Positions 59,599-64,000 of a stretch of DNA of 64,000 nt are shown here, piece after piece (the first letter of the stretch is position 1; every line of letters starts with the position of its first letter). The stretch covers positions 41,584 through 105,583 of the forward strand of contig NZ_DLHL01000006.1 of assembly GCF_002483225.1 (NCBI RefSeq). Direction: 5' to 3'. The DNA is from Gemmatimonas sp. UBA7669 (lineage in GTDB: Bacteria; Gemmatimonadota; Gemmatimonadetes; Gemmatimonadales; Gemmatimonadaceae). The notes beneath the pieces were generated by a model. That model was not told where the DNA came from. It searched no databases and saw nothing but the letters and a program-made list of their open reading frames with translations. The translations under genes were made by a program, and so were the position numbers.

Positions 59599-61479
59599 GT
59601 GAGTACTGGTACCTATCGCACGCCCGCATCGCAGCTCTGGCGCCGTCTCTGGCGTTTTGTCGGACCACACAAGGGCAAGCTGGTGGCCGTGGTGCTGCTC
59701 AATGCGGCCGCGGCCTTTGCCGATGTGTTCTCGTTCACGCTGCTCATTCCGTTTCTGAATGCGTTGTTCGAGGCCGACTCGCTCTTGCCGGCGACGGGCA
59801 CGGTTGGCCGAGTCCTTGATGCCACGATCGGCTTCCTTCTGGACGAGCAGGATCGCAAGGGCTCACTGCTCCGCGTCATGGGCATTGTCATTGCCGCCGT
59901 CACACTCAAGAACACACTCATCTGGTTGAGTGGGCAGGTGGGTGTGAAGCTGCAGGAGTTCGTCGTGCGCGATCTGCGCGACGCGTTGTATGCGCACTTG
60001 CTGCGGCTGCCGCTGCCGTGGTTCACGCGCAACAAGGTGGGGCAGATCATCGCTCGCGTGCTCAATGACACGGCCAGCGCCAAGACCGTCGTTACTGAAC
60101 TGGTAACGCGGTCACTGTGGAGTTTCGCACAGGTAGTAGCCACGCTGGTCGCGATGTTCACGCTCTCGTGGCAACTCTCGATTGCGGCTCTGGTCATTGC
60201 ACCGATAACAGTTGGCGCCATTCAGCCCGTGCTCCGCAAGCTTCGCAAGGGCTATCGCCGTCTCGGGAACGAACAGGGCGAGATGACGAGTCTTGTGCAG
60301 GAAGTGGTGAGTGGGGTGCGGCTGGTGAAGTCGTATCGTGCCGAGGCGCGCGAAGAAGCCAAGTTCACCGAGCGCAACGGCGCCTTTGCCAAGGGCTTTG
60401 TGCGGGTGGGGCGGCTCGCGTTGCTGTCGGGCCCGGTCACCGAAACACTCGGGACCTTCACCGCGGTGGCCATTCTCTGGTATGGCGCGCAGTTGGTGGA
60501 TCAGAAGGCCATGGTTGGCGCCGAGCTGCTGGTGTTCCTCATCCAGGTCATGCGTCTGCTGCAGCCGCTCAAGCAGCTCTCGCAGGCGCCTGCCGCGGCG
60601 CAGCAGTCTCTCGCCAGCGCCGAGCGCATCTTCGAGGTGCTCGACGCGGAAACCGAGACTGCCCGCGATCGTGGCACGCGCCATACGGCCACGTTCAACG
60701 ACAGCATCGCCTTCGAGAACGTCAGCTTTGCCTATGAGTCCGATCGCTACGCGCTGCAGGACGTCACCTTCACCGCCCGAAAGGGCGAGGTGGTGGCGCT
60801 CGTGGGGGCGAGTGGCGCGGGGAAGAGTACGCTGGTGGACTTGCTGCCGCGCTTCATCGACCCGACGGGTGGCGTCATTCGCCTCGATGGGGTGGACCTG
60901 CGCGACATCCGTCTCGATGCGCTGCGCGCACTGACCGGCATTGTCAGTCAGGACACGGTGCTGTTCAACGACACCGTGCGCGCCAACGTGGCCTTCGGGC
61001 GGCCGGACGCGACTCAGGCGCAACTCGAAGCGGCGGCACGCGCCGCCAATGCACTCTCGTTCATCGAGGCCATGCCGGAGGGATGGGACACCAACCTGGG
61101 CGAACGCGGCACGCGTCTCTCCGGCGGCCAGCGTCAGCGTCTGGCCATTGCCCGCGCGCTGCTCAGTGACCCGCCGCTGCTCATTCTCGACGAGGCCACC
61201 AGCGCACTCGACGTGGAAAGTGAGCGTCTCGTGCAGGAGGCCATTGATCGCCTGCTCGAAGGCCGCACGGTATTTGTCATCGCGCATCGACTGGCCACCA
61301 TTCAGCACGCCAACCGCATTCTCGTGTTTGATGCCGGGCGTCTGGTGGAGCAGGGCACACACGGGGAACTGATCGCACAGGGCGGAGCCTACGCGCGCCT
61401 GCACGCGCTGCAGTTTGACCGGAGCGCCGAGCGCGCCGTCGACCGGGCGGACGACGTGGCCGTCGCCACGACGGCCTGA
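59599..61479 (+). CDS. MsbA-like ABC exporter (fused membrane and ATPase)
   Basis: A 626-residue half-transporter: six membrane helices (about 25-330) followed by an ATPase domain with Walker A GASGAGKST, signature LSGGQRQRLAIARAL, Walker B LLILDEATSALD and switch His in VIAHRLATIQHA. Such exporters flip lipid A core, lipid-linked sugars or drugs. It starts with GTG 6 bp after the porX stop and ends 3 bp before the glycosyltransferase-like gene, so export of a glycoconjugate is a reasonable guess. Confidence 0.9.
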   Translation: MSTGTYRTPASQLWRRLWRFVGPHKGKLVAVVLLNAAAAFADVFSFTLLIPFLNALFEADSLLPATGTVGRVLDATIGFLLDEQDRKGSLLRVMGIVIAAVTLKNTLIWLSGQVGVKLQEFVVRDLRDALYAHLLRLPLPWFTRNKVGQIIARVLNDTASAKTVVTELVTRSLWSFAQVVATLVAMFTLSWQLSIAALVIAPITVGAIQPVLRKLRKGYRRLGNEQGEMTSLVQEVVSGVRLVKSYRAEAREEAKFTERNGAFAKGFVRVGRLALLSGPVTETLGTFTAVAILWYGAQLVDQKAMVGAELLVFLIQVMRLLQPLKQLSQAPAAAQQSLASAERIFEVLDAETETARDRGTRHTATFNDSIAFENVSFAYESDRYALQDVTFTARKGEVVALVGASGAGKSTLVDLLPRFIDPTGGVIRLDGVDLRDIRLDALRALTGIVSQDTVLFNDTVRANVAFGRPDATQAQLEAAARAANALSFIEAMPEGWDTNLGERGTRLSGGQRQRLAIARALLSDPPLLILDEATSALDVESERLVQEAIDRLLEGRTVFVIAHRLATIQHANRILVFDAGRLVEQGTHGELIAQGGAYARLHALQFDRSAERAVDRADDVAVATTA

Positions 61480-61482
61480 GTC

Positions 61483-62664
61483 ATGCGGGTGCTGGGACTC
61501 AGCACCGACCCGCGCTGGGGCGCGCACGCCCGCATTCTCGGCACCTGGCTGCAGGCACTCGCCGCCGAGGGCGACGTGGTGGCCCTGGCCTGCGTGCCCG
61601 GATCGGCGATGGCCCGCGGTGCGCGCGCTGAATGGCCGCGGCTTTCCCTGCGCGATGTTCGGGCCGACGGGTGGTGGCGGCGCACGCAGAGTGTGCGCGA
61701 GGTGGTACAGGCGCTGCGACCTGATGCCGTGCTGGTGTGCAGCGGCGATGATGCGGCCGCCGCGGCCTTGGCCATGGGGACACGCGGTCCGGTGGTGTGG
61801 CGTGAATCTGCGGCTTCGCGCACAGAACGCGCGGGATGGCGCCAGCGCGCGGCACTGGTCCGTGGCACGGTACGGCGCATGGAGGCCGGCCAGCATACGG
61901 TATACTGGCCACCGCCAGATGCGGAGGATACCGCTTCTGCGACTGGCGTGTTGCGGCTGACACCGACCGGCCCCGTGCGCGCCGACGTGTTCTCAGCGGC
62001 GCCTCTGCCAACGGCGCCTCTGCCAACGGCGCCTCTGCCAACGGCGCCTCTGCCAGCGGTATCATCGCCCGTCGCCTCGCCGAGCGTGACATTGCTGCTT
62101 CCCCCAAAGCTCGATGACGAGGGCCGGCATGCATTGCGTGTCGTCGGGGCTTTGCATGAGCGCCAACCGTCATTGCAGCTGACGCTGGTGGCCGAGGGCG
62201 GGGAGCGTGGCAAGGCGCCCTCGTTGCAGGATGCCAGGATCCATGCGGCCGCTCTGGGCATGGCCGGCGCGCTGTGTGTACAGTCGCTCGACGAGTGGAT
62301 CGCGGCCTCACCGCGCGGCGAGGATGTGTTGTGGGTGGTGGACGGCGGCGATGCCGGCACGCTGGCCTTGCTGGATGCCATGCACCGCGCCACGCCGGTC
62401 GTCGTGCCGAGCAAACATCAGCAGGCCGATCTGGTACTGCCGGGTGTCACGGGACTGCACGCGCCTCCAGTCGGTCATCAGGTCTCGCCAATGGACGACG
62501 GCGCCCAGTTGCTGTCTGATCTGGCGCGCGTGCTGGGCGACGCCGAGTGGCGGCGCGGTATGGGGGCGGCCGCCCAGCGACACGTCCACCGCGTTCGTGC
62601 ACCGCGTGCCATACTTCACGGGTTGCGCGTGATGCTCGACCCGACTTCCTCTCCGCTCTCATGA
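61483..62664 (+). CDS. Glycosyltransferase-like protein (GT-B, degenerate)
   Basis: A 393-residue protein with the start of a GT-B glycosyltransferase (MRVLGLSTDPRWGAHARILGTWLQALAAEGDVVAL), a central Pro/Ala linker of four APLPT pentapeptides encoded by 15 bp repeats at 61999-62058, and a second Rossmann-like half (LLLPPKLDDEGRHALRVVGAL; TPVVVPSKHQQADLVLPGVTGL). The usual ExFGxxxxEA donor motif is not evident (TLALLDAMHRATPVVVPS takes its place), so activity is unsure. It sits between the exporter and the aminotransferase and overlaps the latter by ATGA. Confidence 0.7.
   Translation: MRVLGLSTDPRWGAHARILGTWLQALAAEGDVVALACVPGSAMARGARAEWPRLSLRDVRADGWWRRTQSVREVVQALRPDAVLVCSGDDAAAAALAMGTRGPVVWRESAASRTERAGWRQRAALVRGTVRRMEAGQHTVYWPPPDAEDTASATGVLRLTPTGPVRADVFSAAPLPTAPLPTAPLPTAPLPAVSSPVASPSVTLLLPPKLDDEGRHALRVVGALHERQPSLQLTLVAEGGERGKAPSLQDARIHAAALGMAGALCVQSLDEWIAASPRGEDVLWVVDGGDAGTLALLDAMHRATPVVVPSKHQQADLVLPGVTGLHAPPVGHQVSPMDDGAQLLSDLARVLGDAEWRRGMGAAAQRHVHRVRAPRAILHGLRVMLDPTSSPLS
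61999..62058 (+). repeat. 15 bp tandem repeat coding APLPT
   Basis: Four head-to-tail copies of GCGCCTCTGCCAACG (the last with one change) lie in frame in the glycosyltransferase-like gene and encode a Pro/Ala linker between its two halves. Confidence 0.88.
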
Positions 62665-63809
62665 CTCCCAGTCTTCTGCAGCTGCGCGCCCGCGAATACG
62701 GGTGGATGGACAACGACGCGTCCATGTATCTGAACGCCGCCTCCGTGGGCCCCCTGCCGGCTGCCGCAGTGGCCGCGGCCAACGAATGGTCGGCCCTCCG
62801 GCAGCAGCCGCATCACATCTCGGTGCCGCGCATGCAGGACGCCGCGGCCACGGCGCGCGCGCAGTTTGCCGCGCTCATCGGTGCGCGTGCCGAGGAAATC
62901 GCGCTCATGCCCAACACCACTTACGGGCTCAATCTCGCCGCTCGAGCGTTGCCACTCAGGCCGGGCAGCATACTCACGTTCGATGGTGAGTTTCCGAGTT
63001 GTGTGTATCCGTTTCAGGCCCTGGGTTCGCGCGGCATTTCGCTCGATCTCATTCCGCGCACGAACGGTCTGCCGGATGAAGACGCGTTGGTCGCCGCCAT
63101 TGAGCAGCGCAGCGACGTGGTGGCCGTGGTGGTGAGCTGGGTGCAGTTTGCCACGGGTTATGTGGCCGATCTCGCGCGCATCGGCGCGGCCTGTCGCGCC
63201 AAGGGTGTGTTTTTCATCGTGGATGGCATCCAGGGCTGCGGCGTGCGACCCATCGACGTGCACGCGCTGCCCATTGATGTGTTCGCGAGCGGCGCGCAGA
63301 AGTGGCAGCTCTCACCCTGGGGGACGGGTTTCGTGTACGTGCGGCCCGACCTCATCACCAGCCTCGAGCCGCACGATGTGGGCTGGGCCTGCATGAAGAG
63401 CAGCACGGACTACACGCGTCTCACGGACTACGAGTTCGACTTCTTCGACGACGCGCGACGCTTCGAGGTGGTGACCATTGCCTACCACGACTTTGCGGTG
63501 GCCAATGCGGCCACGGCCCTGTTGCTCGAAGCAGGCGTGGCACAGGTGGCGCAGCACCTCACGCAGCTCGGCGACATGGTGGTGGACTGGGCCCAGAGCC
63601 GCCGCGACGTGACGCTGGTAACGCCGGCCGAGCCCGCCCGCCGCGCGGGCGTGCTCTCATTCACGCCCACTGACCTGGACGGCATGCATGCCCGGCTGCG
63701 TGAGGGCGGCGTGGTGCATACGGTGCGAGAGGGTGCAATCCGGCTGTCGCCGCATATGTACAACACCGCCGACGAAATCAGCCGGGCGCTGGCACTCCTC
63801 GACGCTTGA
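62661..63809 (+). CDS. Class V aminotransferase-like PLP enzyme
   Basis: A 382-residue fold-type I PLP enzyme of the aminotransferase class V/cysteine desulfurase group. Features: MYLNAASVGPLP at the start, MPNTTYGLNLAARAL (phosphate-binding), VVVSWVQFATGYVADLARIGAACRAKGVFFIVDGIQG with the cofactor Asp, and the Schiff-base Lys214 in SGAQKWQLSPWGTGF. No desulfurase active-site cysteine loop is evident, so an aminotransferase or isomerase role is likelier; the substrate is unknown. The ATG overlaps the preceding stop. The 190 bp from its end to the window edge hold no credible gene, only a GTCAACGTTGAC palindrome at 63942-63953. Confidence 0.86.
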   Translation: MTPSLLQLRAREYGWMDNDASMYLNAASVGPLPAAAVAAANEWSALRQQPHHISVPRMQDAAATARAQFAALIGARAEEIALMPNTTYGLNLAARALPLRPGSILTFDGEFPSCVYPFQALGSRGISLDLIPRTNGLPDEDALVAAIEQRSDVVAVVVSWVQFATGYVADLARIGAACRAKGVFFIVDGIQGCGVRPIDVHALPIDVFASGAQKWQLSPWGTGFVYVRPDLITSLEPHDVGWACMKSSTDYTRLTDYEFDFFDDARRFEVVTIAYHDFAVANAATALLLEAGVAQVAQHLTQLGDMVVDWAQSRRDVTLVTPAEPARRAGVLSFTPTDLDGMHARLREGGVVHTVREGAIRLSPHMYNTADEISRALALLDA

Positions 63810-64000
63810 TTTCTCGTTGCTCGTGTCTTGAGATATCCAGAAGCCAGATGGTGCGAGTTGTGAAGACGAGACAGAAATGGATGAATGCGAGATGGGCAAC
63901 CAATGAGCTCAGAGATGCGATCGTGTGCGACTGGTACTGCAGTCAACGTTGACGTTGGCATCGACCCCCTACCGCCGTGTCGCGTCCTGAATAATGTCTA

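Noticed and set aside
63482..63961. Minus-strand frame at the window end
   Set aside because: It overlaps the aminotransferase gene antisense and lacks a recognisable domain.

Overview
The window is high-GC, densely coded bacterial chromosome from a diderm. It carries Omp85/TamB, many signal peptides and lipoprotein-processing genes. The mix of tandem secreted GWxTD-type proteins, a PorX-type regulator, glycolate oxidase genes, YebC/RuvABC and very many GTG starts suggests Gemmatimonadota (a Gemmatimonas-like organism). That placement is inference from gene content and style; no rRNA or tRNA is present to settle it.

Layout. 1-9.4 kb: a partial MoxR/ChlI-like AAA ATPase, a small lipoprotein, YgfZ, the glycolate oxidase operon glcD-glcE-glcF followed by a degenerate HAD protein, an orphan receiver protein and a primary-type sigma factor with its own recognisable promoter. 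9.4-11.7 kb: aroB, a PduO-type cobalamin adenosyltransferase and an S23-type four-helix-bundle gene. 11.9-23.7 kb, rightward: a TamA-like Omp85 protein, TamB, a large GAF/PAS hybrid sensor protein that lacks its phospho-acceptor histidine, and an NlpC/P60 hydrolase. 24-27 kb: DUF6941-like protein, DMT permease, HAD phosphatase and an unknown protein. 27.2-29.9 kb: ferrous iron operon feoA-feoB plus a Cys-rich partner behind a Fur-like box. 30-39.8 kb, leftward: a long housekeeping run queA / tgt-yajC-def-fmt-rsmB-PASTA-rpe-tlpA-tsaD-lgt. 39.9-49.9 kb, leftward: ruvB and four tandem paralogous GWxTD-type secreted proteins. 50-54.6 kb, rightward: a DUF3299/ABC operon resembling zinc-regulated uptake systems, then an M28 peptidase. 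54.7-58 kb, leftward: a DnaB-like protein with a broken P-loop, yebC, ruvC and ruvA. 58-63.8 kb, rightward: PorX, an MsbA-like exporter, a glycosyltransferase-like protein and a class V aminotransferase.

The most unusual content is between genes. Six long, imperfect palindromes (family A, about 190-290 bp each) share a core hairpin with spaced GAAGCC motifs and flanking tandem 13-15 bp units of the AACAGCCAACCGCG type. They fill whole intergenic gaps, begin or end on the neighbouring stop codons, and in three genes supply the last codons and the TAG stop in the same frame. Two copies bracket the S23-type four-helix-bundle gene, which resembles the layout of 23S rRNA intervening sequences. A separate ~440 bp palindrome (family B) fills the queA-tgt gap, and three further hairpin families (C, D, E) occupy other gaps. 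Family A fragments also lie in frame inside glcF and the DUF3299-linked permease, and several proteins carry in-frame 12, 15 or 39 bp tandem repeats. I consider this repeat system and its possible protein partner the best candidate for undescribed biology here.
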